Assembly: GCF_000243715.2 (NCBI RefSeq)
Contig: NZ_AHMO02000007.1
Coordinates: forward strand, 372,001 to 436,000
DNA from: Leptospira broomii serovar Hurstbridge str. 5399
GTDB lineage: Bacteria > Spirochaetota > Leptospiria > Leptospirales > Leptospiraceae
DNA length: 64,000 bases
Direction of reading: 5' to 3'
Shown: positions 1 through 9,781 of the stretch, piece by piece
Layout: each line of letters opens with the position of its first letter
How positions within the stretch are numbered: the stretch's first letter is position 1
The notes under the pieces: generated by a model
What the model saw: only the letters and a program-made list of their open reading frames with translations
What the model was told of the DNA's origin: nothing
Database searches by the model: none
Program-made: the position numbers and the translations under genes

Positions 1-1
1 G

Positions 2-2419
2 GAGCCGAATGCTTTCCTCGATAGAGTTCGTACGAAGGTGAAGGAGATTAACGAAAAGTACATGCCCGCCGGGACGCGATTGCGTACGACCTACGATCGA
101 GGAGATCTAGTTCAATACACGTTACGTACGGTAGGTACTACGTTATTGGAAGGGATTGCCGTCGTTAGTCTGGTCGTTATCTTCTTTGTAGGAAGTATTC
201 GTGCCTCTGTCGTTGTCGTCGCCACTATTCCGTTCGCTCTTTTGTTCTCGTTTACGATGATGAATTCTTCCGGAATCTCAGCTAGCCTTCTGTCCTTGGG
301 CGCCGTTGATTTCGGCATCGTTGTGGATAGTGCTGTAGTGATGGTGGAGAATATCATGAGGCGTTATAAGAACGCCACACCGCAGGAAAAGCAAAAAGGA
401 ATCATTCGATTTACTTTGGAAAGCGCCTCCGAAGTCGGAACTGAAATTCTTTTTGCGATTCTGATCATTATCCTAGCATACCTTCCCATATTTTCGTTCG
501 AACGAATCGAAGGTCGCCTTTTTAAGCCGATGGCCTTCACATTATCCTTTGCGATTTTCGGAGCATTACTCTTTACGATGACCGTTGTTCCGGTCTTAAT
601 GTCCTTCTTCTATCGGAGGTATTTCGAATCTTCGAATCCGGGCCCGATCGAATGGCATAATCCGATTTATCATTGGATTGAAACTCAGTATGAAAGAATC
701 GTTCATTATCTGGTTGATAGATCTAGACGAGTTGTCGCCATCGCATTTTCCGCCGTCACTGGACTCCTGGTCGTCGGATTCATTTCTCTTGGAACGGAGT
801 TTCTGCCCTCGTTGGACGAAGGCGGCTTCACTCTTCGACTTTATTTTCCCGTAGGGATTTCATTGCCTGAAGCGAAGAAGTTCATCCCGAACGTCCGAAA
901 GATAATTTATAAAAATGAAATGGTGGACACCATCTTATCTCAGTACGGTAGGAACGACGATGGAACGGATCCGCTACCTCCGAACCGATTGGAAGTTTAT
1001 ATCGGATTAAAAGATTATAAAGCTTGGAAAGAGAAGATTACCAAGGAGCAGCTCTTGCTCCGTTTACGAAACGATCTTGAAGAGGGACTACCCGGAGTAA
1101 GAGTCAGCTTTTCGCAACCGATCATGGACAATCTTTCCGAGGCAATCATGGGGACAATTGCCGACTTGGCGGTATTCGTTTCGGGACAGGATATGAAAGT
1201 GATGCGGAATCTATCGGATCAGATTTTAAAGATAGTTTCCGAAATGAAGGGTGCAAGCGAATACGGGATAGAGCAGGAAGGCCCCGCGCCGCAGCTAGTG
1301 ATTCGAATTCGAAGGGATGTCGCTGCTCGATACGGCATCAATGTTAGCGATATTCAACAAGTGATAGAAGCCGCCGTCGGGATGGAACCTATCAGTAATC
1401 TATACGAAGGTCCGATGGATGATCCGCCTAAAGAAAGAGCTCTGTACGGGATTGTGGTTCGATTCACTAAGGATTATCGGGAATCGGCCAGGGAGATAGC
1501 GAGAATTCCCATCATTTCTCCAAGGGGGGAAAGAATTCCACTTTCCGAACTCGCAGACATCACTCAGGAAGATTCACCAACCATGATTTTCCGTCAGGAC
1601 GGTAAGCGAACGATTACGGTTCGATTGAATGTGAGAGGACGCGATCAGGGCGGTTTTGTTTCCGAACTTCAAAAAAGAGTAAAGAAAGAAGTTCATTTTC
1701 CTGACGGTTACGAAGTGAAATACGGTGGGCAGTACGAGAACTTGGCAAGGGTCGGGAAGCAACTCGCAATCGTAATTCCTTTAACGATAGGGATTATTTT
1801 CGGACTATTGTATTTACTCTATCGGGATCTTCGGTCGGTGTTCGTTGCACTTTCCTGTATTCCTCTCTCCCTTATCGGCGGAATCTACGCGTTATTAGCG
1901 AGAGGATATTACTTCAACGTGTCCGCGGGAGTGGGTTTTATTTCCCTTTTCGGAATCGCTACGATGGCGGGAATTCTATTCGTATCCAAGGCCAATCATT
2001 ACTTGCAAGGTAAAATACCCGGTACGCCAAAAATGAATGTACGTGAAGCCTCGGTCGCTTCTGCAGTCAGCCAGCTTCGACCTCGTTTGATGACTATGTT
2101 ATTGGCATTGCTCGGTTTAATTCCAGCGACGATGGCTACCGGAGTAGGTTCCGATGTTCAAAGACCCCTGGCTACGGTAATGGTGGGCGGATTGACCTCT
2201 GCATTGCTTTTGGTGTTAACCGTCATGCCGAGTTTGTATATCCTAATCATGGAAAAAAGGGAAGAAAAGAACCAACCTCCTGAATCGAATTCACTCGTTC
2301 TTCATCCGTCATCTTATGATGTTGAGAGCGATAATGATGATGAAGAAAAGCCGAAACATAAGTTAAAAGCAGGTAAGGGTTCTCAACAAACTCGAAAGAA
2401 TGATCGAGCAAGACGTTAA
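2..2419 (+). CDS. Heavy-metal efflux RND pump, CusA/CzcA family (5' truncated by window)
   Basis: This is the inner-membrane proton-driven pump subunit of a tripartite cation exporter. The frame is open from base 2, so the gene starts upstream and about the first 300 residues are missing; the in-frame GTG at 38 is not the real start. Visible are the sequence matching the end of the first porter domain, then the helix block carrying [19 protein letters not shown]. That block holds the acidic TM4 residues typical of the heavy-metal RND branch. The second porter half and the TM8-TM12 block ([18 protein letters not shown]) follow. The C-terminus is a long charged Asp/Glu/Lys tail that is not usual for the family. 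The membrane-fusion and outer-membrane partners are presumably upstream. The family call is firm. The substrate (Cu/Ag, Co/Zn/Cd or other) is not determined. Confidence 0.9.
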   Translation, partial: EPNAFLDRVRTKVKEINEKYMPAGTRLRTTYDRGDLVQYTLRTVGTTLLEGIAVVSLVVIFFVGSIRASVVVVATIPFALLFSFTMMNSSGISASLLSLGAVDFGIVVDSAVVMVENIMRRYKNATPQEKQKGIIRFTLESASEVGTEILFAILIIILAYLPIFSFERIEGRLFKPMAFTLSFAIFGALLFTMTVVPVLMSFFYRRYFESSNPGPIEWHNPIYHWIETQYERIVHYLVDRSRRVVAIAFSAVTGLLVVGFISLGTEFLPSLDEGGFTLRLYFPVGISLPEAKKFIPNVRKIIYKNEMVDTILSQYGRNDDGTDPLPPNRLEVYIGLKDYKAWKEKITKEQLLLRLRNDLEEGLPGVRVSFSQPIMDNLSEAIMGTIADLAVFVSGQDMKVMRNLSDQILKIVSEMKGASEYGIEQEGPAPQLVIRIRRDVAARYGINVSDIQQVIEAAVGMEPISNLYEGPMDDPPKERALYGIVVRFTKDYRESAREIARIPIISPRGERIPLSELADITQEDSPTMIFRQDGKRTITVRLNVRGRDQGGFVSELQKRVKKEVHFPDGYEVKYGGQYENLARVGKQLAIVIPLTIGIIFGLLYLLYRDLRSVFVALSCIPLSLIGGIYALLARGYYFNVSAGVGFISLFGIATMAGILFVSKANHYLQGKIPGTPKMNVREASVASAVSQLRPRLMTMLLALLGLIPATMATGVGSDVQRPLATVMVGGLTSALLLVLTVMPSLYILIMEKREEKNQPPESNSLVLHPSSYDVESDNDDEEKPKHKLKAGKGSQQTRKNDRARR

Positions 2420-2527
2420 GAAATTGCTTAATTTACGAGGATAGAAACGGTTTCCTTGAAAATCTGATTGGACGCGCATGTGACGACAGATTCGGATCGG
2501 AAGCGTCGACTCGGATTGATTCTTGTG

Positions 2528-2564
2528 AAAGTACCCGGTACGTATCAGACTGATCGGGTACTTT
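2528..2564. terminator. Hairpin between convergent genes
   Basis: AAAGTACCCG and CGGGTACTTT form a perfect 10-bp stem around a 17-nt loop. It sits just after the RND pump and before the end of the leftward SDR gene, so it probably ends one or both transcripts. There is no strong U tract. Confidence 0.5.
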
Positions 2565-2604
2565 AGGTTATTTATAGTTCTTACCGTTTCGATAAGTAGC
2601 AGGG

Positions 2605-3408
2605 TCAGGTCACTTTAGCTTTGGCAATAAAGCGGGCAAAAAGAGTCGGAAAAAATTTGTGCAACCAAACTCCGAAATTTTCCCGTGGGCCTGCTATGAT
2701 GACTTCCAGTTTTTCGCCTGCAATCGCACTCAGTATCCGTCTTGCACATTCGTTCGGGTCGATTCCGTTTGAAATCACCTGATCCATTTTACCTTGTTTT
2801 TTCCCGTCTCCTTTCAAAGCATTATTTGAAATTTGCGTTTTGACGAACCCGGGATAGACTAAAGTGATTTTGATTTTTTCGTTTGCGTTTTCCGCTCTCA
2901 AAGCTTCAAAAAAACCGGTCAACGCGGCTTTCGTGGCGGAGTAGCCGGTTCTCAAAGGAACTCCGAATAATCCAGCTACACTTGAAATCGAAGAAATCCA
3001 ACCGGTGCGACGTTCCCGCATAAACGGGAGCACCGCGAGAGTCAGTGCGATATTGCCGAAATAATTTACGTTCATAAGAGACTCGTAGGTTTTGACCGAA
3101 GTTTCGTGAGCAAAAGACCGCTGGCTGATTCCTCCGTTATTGATCAAGACGTCGATTTGGCCGAATTTCTTGATTACTTTTGACGGAAAGTTATTTAAAG
3201 TATTATAATTTTCTAAATCTAAGGGGAGGATTAGGCAATTCGAATCGTTCAATTTATTTTCTGCCTTGACTCTCTTAAGTTCCTTTTCTCTCCGGGCTGA
3301 AAGGACGATTTTTGCTCCTTGAGAGGAAAGTTCCTGAACGATGGCTTCCCCGATGCCGGAAGACGCCCCCGTAATCCAAACTACCTTATCTTTATAGAAT
3401 GAGTTCAT
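2605..3408 (-). CDS. Short-chain dehydrogenase/reductase (DHRS7-like)
   Basis: A classical SDR of 267 residues and probably NAD(P)-dependent. TGASSGIG at 13-20 is the nucleotide-binding glycine motif, NNGG at 90-93 is the variant NNAG motif, a serine near 142 lies in SISSVAG, and the catalytic Y156-SAT-K160 pair is present. All residues of the catalytic set are kept, so it should be an active enzyme. The substrate cannot be read from sequence. It resembles the membrane-lipid or sterol-type SDRs (DHRS7) in its YSATKAAL and PGFVKTQIS segments. The gene is transcribed alone, with about 95 bp separating it from the gene upstream. Confidence 0.85.
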   Translation of the reverse strand: MNSFYKDKVVWITGASSGIGEAIVQELSSQGAKIVLSARREKELKRVKAENKLNDSNCLILPLDLENYNTLNNFPSKVIKKFGQIDVLINNGGISQRSFAHETSVKTYESLMNVNYFGNIALTLAVLPFMRERRTGWISSISSVAGLFGVPLRTGYSATKAALTGFFEALRAENANEKIKITLVYPGFVKTQISNNALKGDGKKQGKMDQVISNGIDPNECARRILSAIAGEKLEVIIAGPRENFGVWLHKFFPTLFARFIAKAKVT

Positions 3409-3504
3409 TTCTTCTCCTTTAAAACGGGTGCGCAGTTTTCTTTAATCGAGTCCGAATAATATGAAATCGTCCGATGATCGCCAGAGGATTCCGGTAGGCT
3501 AAAA

Positions 3505-3816
3505 TTATCTTTCTCCGAATTTGTTCATTAGTCGAGAGATCAACTCACCTGTGGCTGCGTCGGACGAAATTCCGTAACCATCCACAAGAATTCCTCTATG
3601 GGAAGATTTGGATGACGAAATTGCATACACGATGGCCTCGTCTGCCGGATCAGTGCTGCCTTCAAATCGATAGAATTTATCCACTTTGAAATTTTGAGGA
3701 GAAGTATAAATCTCGCTGTCTCTCCGATGCATATTCCATAAAAGATTAAAGTCTTCGGAATAGCCTTCCGCTTTCAGGCCTGTGATCGCGTCGGAGATAG
3801 TTTCGTAAGAATGCAT
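3505..3816 (-). CDS. Small conserved hypothetical protein
   Basis: A 103-residue soluble protein with no signal or membrane segment. It resembles a family of about 100-residue bacterial proteins that databases often mislabel as phosphoribosylpyrophosphate synthetase. Shared features are an opening like 'SYETISDAITGLKAEGY', a central 'F..D..YRFEG.TDPADEAIVYAISS', and a 'GILVDGYG' segment. It is far too short for a PRPP synthetase and lacks its motifs. Function unknown. It is separated from the catalase-like gene upstream by a hairpin, so it probably has its own promoter. Confidence 0.65.
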   Translation of the reverse strand: MHSYETISDAITGLKAEGYSEDFNLLWNMHRRDSEIYTSPQNFKVDKFYRFEGSTDPADEAIVYAISSSKSSHRGILVDGYGISSDAATGELISRLMNKFGER

Positions 3817-3835
3817 GAGGTTTCCTTTTCAATAA

Positions 3836-3881
3836 AGATTCCTTCTTCCGAAATGCGTCGCATCGTGAGGAGAAGGAATCT
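3836..3881 (-). terminator. Long-stem hairpin after the catalase-like gene
   Basis: AGATTCCTTCT and AGAAGGAATCT make an 11-bp perfect stem that encloses a second small palindrome (ATGCG-T-CGCAT). Read on the minus strand it is followed by TTTATTG. It lies between the catalase-like gene and the next leftward gene. Confidence 0.5.
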
Positions 3882-4026
3882 AGGGTATCAAGTATCGCAA
3901 TTTTAGCAGAATTAATCCTTTAGTTCAACCGAAAAGACTAACTCTTCGAAGATTTATCGAAACTCGTCCTCTTAATCTCTATAAAGTGTCGCTTATGCTC
4001 GAATGTTCATTGCCGCAAAACATTTC

Positions 4027-5037
4027 TTAAACGGCTCCTCTTCCTTTTTGGCTTGTTAAATAAACATATTTTCGAGCACGCATCACGTCTCCCAATGGGC
4101 GATGTTCTAACAGAGCTTCCCACGGATCAAAAATGGTTTCTTCCACTTTTGTTTGGAATGAAATCGCTTCCTGGCTGCCGAATTCTTGCTGAGGAATAGT
4201 TAGTCGAGCAACGGTTACGTAGGGTGCTTCCGATTCCGCCCAATTCTTGGACGCGTCCTCAATCGGAGTACTTGTTTCATCCGCGAAGAATTGGACTTGA
4301 AAAGAATAAACAAGGGGCTCTTGGGTTAGGCGTGTCTTCATGTCGAGGCCCCAATGATTTGAAGCATCCTTGGCGGGCATTTGATTTTCGGGTGGTAGAA
4401 GGCGAACCCGCACCGCATACGGACCCCATGAGATCGGTGCGGCGCTATAGAATGGTTCAGTGGCGAATCCGCTAAACGGTTTGTTAAACGTAGCCGCCGC
4501 CTTTCGGATTCTAGAAATCGCCCCTAAAAATCCGTATGTCGTAAAAAGATATTTTAGAAGTGCACCGCCACCCTTTGCCACCGCCGTTACTAAGCCGACA
4601 AATTCGTCGCTCTTCGGCGATGAGAATGTTTCCAAATTAATGAGTAAAAAGTCCTGGGCAGTTACATTTCCGTTTCCTAATGCTCCGGGTGAGTTGAGAC
4701 CGAGCACTTTAATCGCAAAACCGCGAATATCCCCTTTAGAGTCGGGTTGGATTTTCATACTTCCGCTGGAAAGACGAATCAATGATTCATAGGTTCCGAA
4801 TTTAGCAAAAAGTCCTTGCTTTGCATGCTCGGGCAAATCCGGAAGAACTTCTAATTTGGCCTTCATTCCCAATAGTTGGTTGCGGTGTAAAGTCCTCCCT
4901 TTCCCGAACAGCTTCGAATTTTCCTGCTGAATAGATTGGAACTGCTTCGCATATCCCGTAAATCGCGTTTCTTCATCCGCCGCGATATCCTCTTTCCAAT
5001 TCACACTTGCAGGTTTCATCGATTTTCCCCCGGACAA
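4027..5037 (-). CDS. Catalase-like heme protein
   Basis: A 336-residue member of the catalase-like superfamily, shorter than true catalases (about 480 residues or more). A histidine in TLHRNQLLG sits where the distal catalase His is expected. RLSSG...DIRGFAIKV and QDFLLINLETF match the heme-pocket strands. The C-terminal RPLGDVMRARKYVY resembles the proximal region of the 'catalase family protein' subgroup. Such short forms may have peroxidase or lipid-peroxide activity rather than classical catalase activity; that is family knowledge, not shown here. No signal peptide is seen. The gene stands alone between two hairpins. Confidence 0.75.
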   Translation of the reverse strand: MSGGKSMKPASVNWKEDIAADEETRFTGYAKQFQSIQQENSKLFGKGRTLHRNQLLGMKAKLEVLPDLPEHAKQGLFAKFGTYESLIRLSSGSMKIQPDSKGDIRGFAIKVLGLNSPGALGNGNVTAQDFLLINLETFSSPKSDEFVGLVTAVAKGGGALLKYLFTTYGFLGAISRIRKAAATFNKPFSGFATEPFYSAAPISWGPYAVRVRLLPPENQMPAKDASNHWGLDMKTRLTQEPLVYSFQVQFFADETSTPIEDASKNWAESEAPYVTVARLTIPQQEFGSQEAISFQTKVEETIFDPWEALLEHRPLGDVMRARKYVYLTSQKGRGAV

Positions 5038-5146
5038 CTTGCTTATAAGGACCTTAGTCGTAAGTCAATATAGAATAATTAATGTATGAAGAAAACAAAA
5101 TATTTTCGGACTATTTTTTCGCTTGTTCAGAACTAGTGAGGTAGGT

Positions 5147-5168
5147 ACTGCGGATTTTTTTCCGCAGT
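5147..5168. other. Perfect hairpin ACTGCGGA-T6-TCCGCAGT
   Basis: An 8-bp perfect stem closes on a loop of six T. It lies upstream of the catalase-like gene and downstream of the M48 protease gene. It could be a second terminator of the protease transcript or a 5' UTR element of the catalase-like gene. Confidence 0.4.
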
Positions 5169-5226
5169 AAAGTGCTATTTGAAAAAAGTCATCGAAATAC
5201 TCGGCATCATATATCTGGTAAAAGAA

Positions 5227-5250
5227 GAATTTTAGAAATTGCTAAAATTC
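5227..5250 (-). terminator. Intrinsic terminator of the M48 protease gene
   Basis: On the minus strand GAATTTTAG, a 6-nt loop and CTAAAATTC are followed by TTCTTTTAC. It starts about 20 bases past the stop codon of the protease gene. Confidence 0.6.
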
Positions 5251-5269
5251 TATTCCGGATATGTACATA

Positions 5270-6514
5270 TTAAGGCGCTGAATATTTCTCGGCCATGTCG
5301 ATTCGTTCCAGCGTCGTCGGATGAGAGTGGTTGTAGATCACTTCCCATCGATTCGGATTGAGTCTTGATTTATTATCCTTTGCTAATTTTTGTTCCGCGC
5401 CAATGAAGGCTTTCTTATCGTTGGTCAGAATCAAGGCTTCCATATCCGCCTCAGCTTCCTGCATCCTGCTAAACGTGCTCCAGGCAGGCTTGGTAATCGT
5501 ACCGATTAAGGATAAGATCAAAAAAAGAAAGGGTAGGGTGGAAGGCGAATAAAACTCCTTCAAGGGAATTTTTCCTTCCCGTTTCGTTTTCAAAAATATA
5601 AAACTGACGATAAAGCAAAGCGCTAGCGTTTCCAAAGTGCTGATGGCGATATCCTTAATTTGATGATTATGAGTCCAATGTCCTATCTCATGTCCTAATA
5701 CGCTGATCACTTCCTCCTCGGTATGATTCTTGATCAAGGTATCGTATAAGAAGATTTTGCGATTGGACCCCCAGCCGGTAAAGTAAGCATTCGTATGTCC
5801 GGAGTACTTGCTTTCATTAATCACATAAACTTCCGAAACTTCGATCTTTGCGCGGTCGCATAGCTGGACAATTTTATGCTTCAAATTTCCTTCTTCGATC
5901 GGATGATATTCGTAAAAAAGAGGAGTGATTAAAATCGGAAATAAAACGGAGAATAATAGTCCTAAAATGAGAGCGCCCAACGGTATGAGATATTTCCAGA
6001 CATTTTGGAACTTTCTCAGAATATACGCGGCGCCCAAGCCGATCAATGTCATAATTACGATTCCGATTGCGAGGGATTTGCCGGTAAAGATAATCCAATC
6101 GGAAATCGTCATTGCGGAAAATCCGAATTCGTGCTCCAATACGTATCCAAAGTAAAAATTAAACGGCAATTCGACTAAGAACTTTGCAAAACTCAAAATC
6201 AGTAAAAACAACGCCACCGACAGATAAAATCTATCGTTAGTTTTTCTTAGTAAATAGTTTTCTAGTTTGACCGAGAGAGGCGTGAATACGATCAAACCGG
6301 CCAATGTAAAATCGAGTAAATCGGAAGCGAGCGAAGCAAAGAAACCTCTCCGTTCATATTCGATCCCGTTTTGAATATCTTCTTCCGTAAAATATTTTAA
6401 AATACTTTCATGTATTTCCGGCGAAGTGTCGCCCATATAAGAAATAAATCTCAAAAGGATCGTGAATGCCAGTTGAGCAAAATACAAAATTAATATAACA
6501 TTTCGAATCGACAT
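5270..6514 (-). CDS. Ste24-type M48 family metalloprotease
   Basis: An integral-membrane zinc endopeptidase of 414 residues, the length expected for Ste24/CAAX protease-1 homologues rather than the shorter HtpX. It has several hydrophobic helices in an N-terminal M48_N-type region. The zinc motif HEIGH is at 275-279. The third ligand is in EAEAD near 353-357, with the usual SRMQEAEAD context. The segment YSGHTNAYFTGWG just before the active site is typical of Ste24. In bacteria the likely role is turnover of membrane or misfolded proteins, because prenylated substrates are not expected. Monocistronic, with its own terminator. Confidence 0.88.
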   Translation of the reverse strand: MSIRNVILILYFAQLAFTILLRFISYMGDTSPEIHESILKYFTEEDIQNGIEYERRGFFASLASDLLDFTLAGLIVFTPLSVKLENYLLRKTNDRFYLSVALFLLILSFAKFLVELPFNFYFGYVLEHEFGFSAMTISDWIIFTGKSLAIGIVIMTLIGLGAAYILRKFQNVWKYLIPLGALILGLLFSVLFPILITPLFYEYHPIEEGNLKHKIVQLCDRAKIEVSEVYVINESKYSGHTNAYFTGWGSNRKIFLYDTLIKNHTEEEVISVLGHEIGHWTHNHQIKDIAISTLETLALCFIVSFIFLKTKREGKIPLKEFYSPSTLPFLFLILSLIGTITKPAWSTFSRMQEAEADMEALILTNDKKAFIGAEQKLAKDNKSRLNPNRWEVIYNHSHPTTLERIDMAEKYSAP

Positions 6515-6642
6515 ATTCTAGTCCCGGCTCCTTGATGCGAAGTAAGACTGCTAGACGGTATATACGGGTCAACAAGAATTAAATTCGACTCCCGATGTCG
6601 GCATTACAGCCTCAAAAAAGTATTACTAGACATCGATTACAT

Positions 6643-6721
6643 AAACGAGGAGATTCGATTTCCCTAGTTTCATACGAAAGAGATCGTATGAATCGGATTC
6701 GAGAATCCAATCTCCTCGTTT
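6643..6721 (-). terminator. Nested 13-bp inverted repeat after the MBL gene
   Basis: AAACGAGGAGATT (6643-6655) pairs perfectly with AATCTCCTCGTTT (6709-6721). Inside it TTCATACG (6669-6676) pairs with CGTATGAA (6685-6692). The element begins just past the stop of the leftward MBL-fold gene, so it would fold at its 3' end. It is larger than a simple terminator. Confidence 0.5.
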
Positions 6722-6728
6722 AAAAATA

Positions 6729-7766
6729 TTAACGCCGACCGTTATGCGACGAATCTCCGGCTAGTAAAGAGATCGGATTCTTCCCTTCCCATTGCGTCGG
6801 CTCATGCCCGTAAATTACTTTTATTTTCGGAAATGCTTTAGAAAAAGAATTCAATTTTCGTAACGCTGCGATGCTATCTTTACGGTCTACCGTCGCGCCG
6901 GGAGGAATCGTTTTTTCGAAACCTACTTTTAGATGAGATGCGTCGAATGTGAAGAGCAAAGGTTCATTTGGAGTATTTAGAAGTACGGCTATCTCTCCCT
7001 TGGTATGTCCGAATGCGGGAATTATCCAAACCGAGCCGTCTCCGAATAAATCCAAAACCTTCCCTAAAATCGGCATTTCATAATAGTTTTGATCGGGTAG
7101 AACGGAGCCTTCAAAATCGATCGATAGAGCTTTAGGAGCATATCCGTGAAAAATTGCGAACGGTTTGCCGGCGTCCTCAGCCTCTTCCTTTGATAAGAGA
7201 ATTCGAATCGGCCCTCTTTTTCGCAGCGATTCCATTCCTCCAATATGGTCCCAGTGCAAATGGGAGACGATTACGAAAAGAATATCCTCATTAGGAATAT
7301 TCATCTTTGTTAATCTGCTACCTATGTCCGATCCTTTTTCGGATTTGCAAGGAATGTTATAGAATGATCCGATTAGGCTAAAATCGCATTTGCCTTCTTG
7401 GTTTACGGCAGGGACTCCGGAATCCATGAGGAATTTACCGAACTTAGGATGTTGAACTAGATAACTAAGCGAAGGAACCCATTGTTCTTTTTTTTCCGAT
7501 ACGGGAGTATTAGGGTCCTCCGCGTCGATTAGAATGGACGGTCCCGTTAAAACATAACCGGTATGGATTGCGGTGACATTCAATTTTGTCGAACTCGAAA
7601 AAACTTCTTTCCAATCGGAAAAACGATTATTTCTTTCCTCGGGCTTTTTCCAATCTTGAAAATCCTTACGTAAAGGAGGACCTAGGAAACATCCTCCTAC
7701 TATTAAAGCGCTAAAGAGTAACGGAATTCCTATCATTATTCCTCGTATACGTTTACCTAACATCAT
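6729..7766 (-). CDS. MBL-fold metallohydrolase, probable lipoprotein
   Basis: A metallo-beta-lactamase-fold hydrolase. The SHLHWDHIGGME segment is the HxHxDH dinuclear-metal motif. TKGEIAVL near 270 and DASHLK supply the later metal-ligand regions. The frame stays open to 7829, but I place the start at one of the adjacent ATG codons at 7766/7763, because GGAGG lies directly upstream and the protein then opens with a lipoprotein signal (MLGKRIRGIMIGIPLLFS, then VGGC). This predicts an envelope-anchored enzyme. The family includes lactonases and phosphodiesterases; the substrate is not known. It is divergent from a Crp/Fnr-type regulator that may control it. Confidence 0.8.
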   Translation of the reverse strand: MMLGKRIRGIMIGIPLLFSALIVGGCFLGPPLRKDFQDWKKPEERNNRFSDWKEVFSSSTKLNVTAIHTGYVLTGPSILIDAEDPNTPVSEKKEQWVPSLSYLVQHPKFGKFLMDSGVPAVNQEGKCDFSLIGSFYNIPCKSEKGSDIGSRLTKMNIPNEDILFVIVSHLHWDHIGGMESLRKRGPIRILLSKEEAEDAGKPFAIFHGYAPKALSIDFEGSVLPDQNYYEMPILGKVLDLFGDGSVWIIPAFGHTKGEIAVLLNTPNEPLLFTFDASHLKVGFEKTIPPGATVDRKDSIAALRKLNSFSKAFPKIKVIYGHEPTQWEGKNPISLLAGDSSHNGRR

Positions 7767-7892
7767 TACCTCCGGGATCGGCGCCGTATCGGGAGTCGAT
7801 CCATTGATTCGAAGAATAAGTGAAAGCATTCAATTGTGCTGGAACTTTTGTTCCAGTTTCCGTCTTATTCTTAGAAAAGAGGAAGGAATTCC

Positions 7893-8594
7893 GTGGATTT
7901 TTCTGAAAAAGTTTTAAAAGCGATTCAGCTGAGTTTTTTTTCCAGAATTAAAAGAGAGTCGTACGAGCCTTTATTCAAACAAGGCAGAATCGTAAAATTT
8001 TCCGCCGGAGAAGTCATACATCAAGCATTCGAAGAAGCTACTTATGCCGGGTTGGTTCTTTCGGGGTTTTTTAGATTGTATCTTTCGTCTCCTTCCGGCA
8101 GGCAGACAACGGTTCGCTATGCGAGAGCCGGAGAGGTGATGGGTTTAGTCGGAGCGCTTGCCAACCGAGGAACCATAAAAGAATCGGATGATACTTATGT
8201 ACAAGCGTTAAGCGACTCCGAAGTATTCGCGATTTCGTTTCGTGATCTTAGGGAATATGGAAGACGCTCTCCCGAATTATCTTGGATATTTGCCGAAGAA
8301 TGCGCTTCAAGAGTCTACTCTGTGCTTCGTGAGCTATACGGGCTTGCCTTTACGAGCGTAAAAGAACGATTGGCACGTCAGCTACTTTTGACAGCTGTCA
8401 GTCAATCGGAACATCCCTTTTTATCGGTAAAAATGTCGCAGCAGGATTTGGCGGATTCCATAGGAACGGTGCGGGAGGTCGTAGTACGTGAATTGCGGGC
8501 ATTGAAGGTAGCAGGTTTGGTTTCCTCGACAGGAAGTAAAATCGAGATTTTAAATCCCGAAGCATTGCTGGAACTTTTCGAAAAAGCCGATTAA
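7893..8594 (+). CDS. Crp/Fnr family transcriptional regulator
   Basis: A 233-residue regulator with an N-terminal cyclic-nucleotide-type beta-roll (residues about 25-125, with GEVIHQAFEEATYAGLVLSG) and a C-terminal winged helix. The recognition-helix region is MSQQDLADSIGTVREVVVRE. There is no cysteine cluster as in Fnr, so an oxygen-sensing 4Fe-4S form is unlikely. The beta-roll lacks a clear cAMP phosphate-binding RxS cassette, so the ligand is open. The GTG start has AGGAAGG upstream. It is divergent from the MBL lipoprotein gene and may autoregulate from the shared 126-bp spacer. Confidence 0.88.
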   Translation: MDFSEKVLKAIQLSFFSRIKRESYEPLFKQGRIVKFSAGEVIHQAFEEATYAGLVLSGFFRLYLSSPSGRQTTVRYARAGEVMGLVGALANRGTIKESDDTYVQALSDSEVFAISFRDLREYGRRSPELSWIFAEECASRVYSVLRELYGLAFTSVKERLARQLLLTAVSQSEHPFLSVKMSQQDLADSIGTVREVVVRELRALKVAGLVSSTGSKIEILNPEALLELFEKAD

Positions 8595-8768
8595 GCTTCC
8601 GTTATGGGATTATCGAAGACTTATCGAATATTTCGGTCGATTGGATCGCATTATAGAAATCGGAAGATTAAACCTAACAACAGATATATGATTTTTACAT
8701 CTTTTGGCTTAGTCAAACTTATCCGAAAATCGGTTGATTTTCCTCCTTTCTTCATTAAAAATTAATCA

Positions 8769-9386
8769 ATGTGCGATTCGTATAGTATCAATACATCGGC
8801 CGATGAAATCATTTCTGAATTTGAAATCAGTAGCGAGCAAGAGACGATCGGAGAAAAATACAGATTGAATCGAAGCGTTGGACCCGGAGATATCGCTCCC
8901 GTTTTAATTGCAAAAGGAGAAGATCGCATTCTCCGGAATTATAAATGGGGGATCTGGAACAGTAAGAGCCAAAAATATGAAACGATCGCTCGAATTGAAA
9001 GTATTAAGACTTCTCCACTATGGAAAGATGCGATCAAGGATAAGGATTCTCGATGCATTATTCCCGCTAGCTCCTTTTTCGAATGGAAAGTCATTTCAGA
9101 GGAAGAGAAGGTCAGCGTTGAAATTTTTCATAAGTCCGAGGAATTATTTGCGTTTGCAGGTATACACATGCATTACCATGAAAACGGTAAAGTAATACCT
9201 GGATTTGCAATTATTACCGTTCCGGCGTCTTTGGAAATGACTCCGGTAGGAGATCACCAACCTGGAACGATTGCAAAGGACGACTTCGACGCTTGGTTGG
9301 AAGGTAACGCAGACCCGATTTCGTTGATTCGAAGTGAACGGGGAATAACTTTCGAAATAAAGAGTAGAATCGGCTCCGACTCCTGA
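8769..9386 (+). CDS. SOS response-associated peptidase-like protein (YedK/HMCES family), divergent
   Basis: A 205-residue SRAP-domain protein. Family members use Cys2 to crosslink to abasic sites in single-stranded DNA. Cys2 is present (MCDSY in place of the usual MCGRY), which fixes the start. CIIPASSFFEW keeps the conserved Glu, and a His is found in GDHQPG where the family has a H..RMP segment. The usual NARAE motif is changed to IARIE, losing the conserved Asn. It therefore looks like a diverged copy whose activity is uncertain. Monocistronic, with weak Shine-Dalgarno complementarity. Confidence 0.78.
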   Translation: MCDSYSINTSADEIISEFEISSEQETIGEKYRLNRSVGPGDIAPVLIAKGEDRILRNYKWGIWNSKSQKYETIARIESIKTSPLWKDAIKDKDSRCIIPASSFFEWKVISEEEKVSVEIFHKSEELFAFAGIHMHYHENGKVIPGFAIITVPASLEMTPVGDHQPGTIAKDDFDAWLEGNADPISLIRSERGITFEIKSRIGSDS

Positions 9387-9781
9387 TTCTTGAAATTAAG
9401 TATATTATTATTATTTAATATAAAAGTCGGTCCACTTTCTAAAGCGGATTCGGATCGTTTTTGCTCATCGTTTAATCAAGGAAGATAATTGATTTTAACG
9501 GGAAACGGATCGGAGAGATATTAGTTCCGTCAAACGAATATCTTAATAATTGAGAGTTTTTACGGCAAAGAGAGTCCAGAAGACTCCGGCTGCAACATAA
9601 GATTCCCTTTTTCCTTTTCCTTCGCTTTATGTTCCTACTCAACTTTGAATGATAGGGACGATTCAATAAGCCCTTTAAACCGTAATCTGAAATTTCAATT
9701 CCATGAGGAAAGAAATATTTTCCGATTCGAAACCGATTTTAATAAAGAAAAAAGGTTCCGGCTCTAGAACAATCGATTAGG
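9387..9781. other. Intergenic stretch without a recognisable gene
   Basis: This AT-rich spacer lies between two convergent genes. A 64-codon minus-strand frame (9472-9666) has no recognisable content or good ribosome site. I see no clear terminator. Confidence 0.5.

Noticed and set aside
9472..9666. 64-codon minus-strand ORF
   Set aside because: Arg/Lys/Ser-rich random-looking sequence without a ribosome site.
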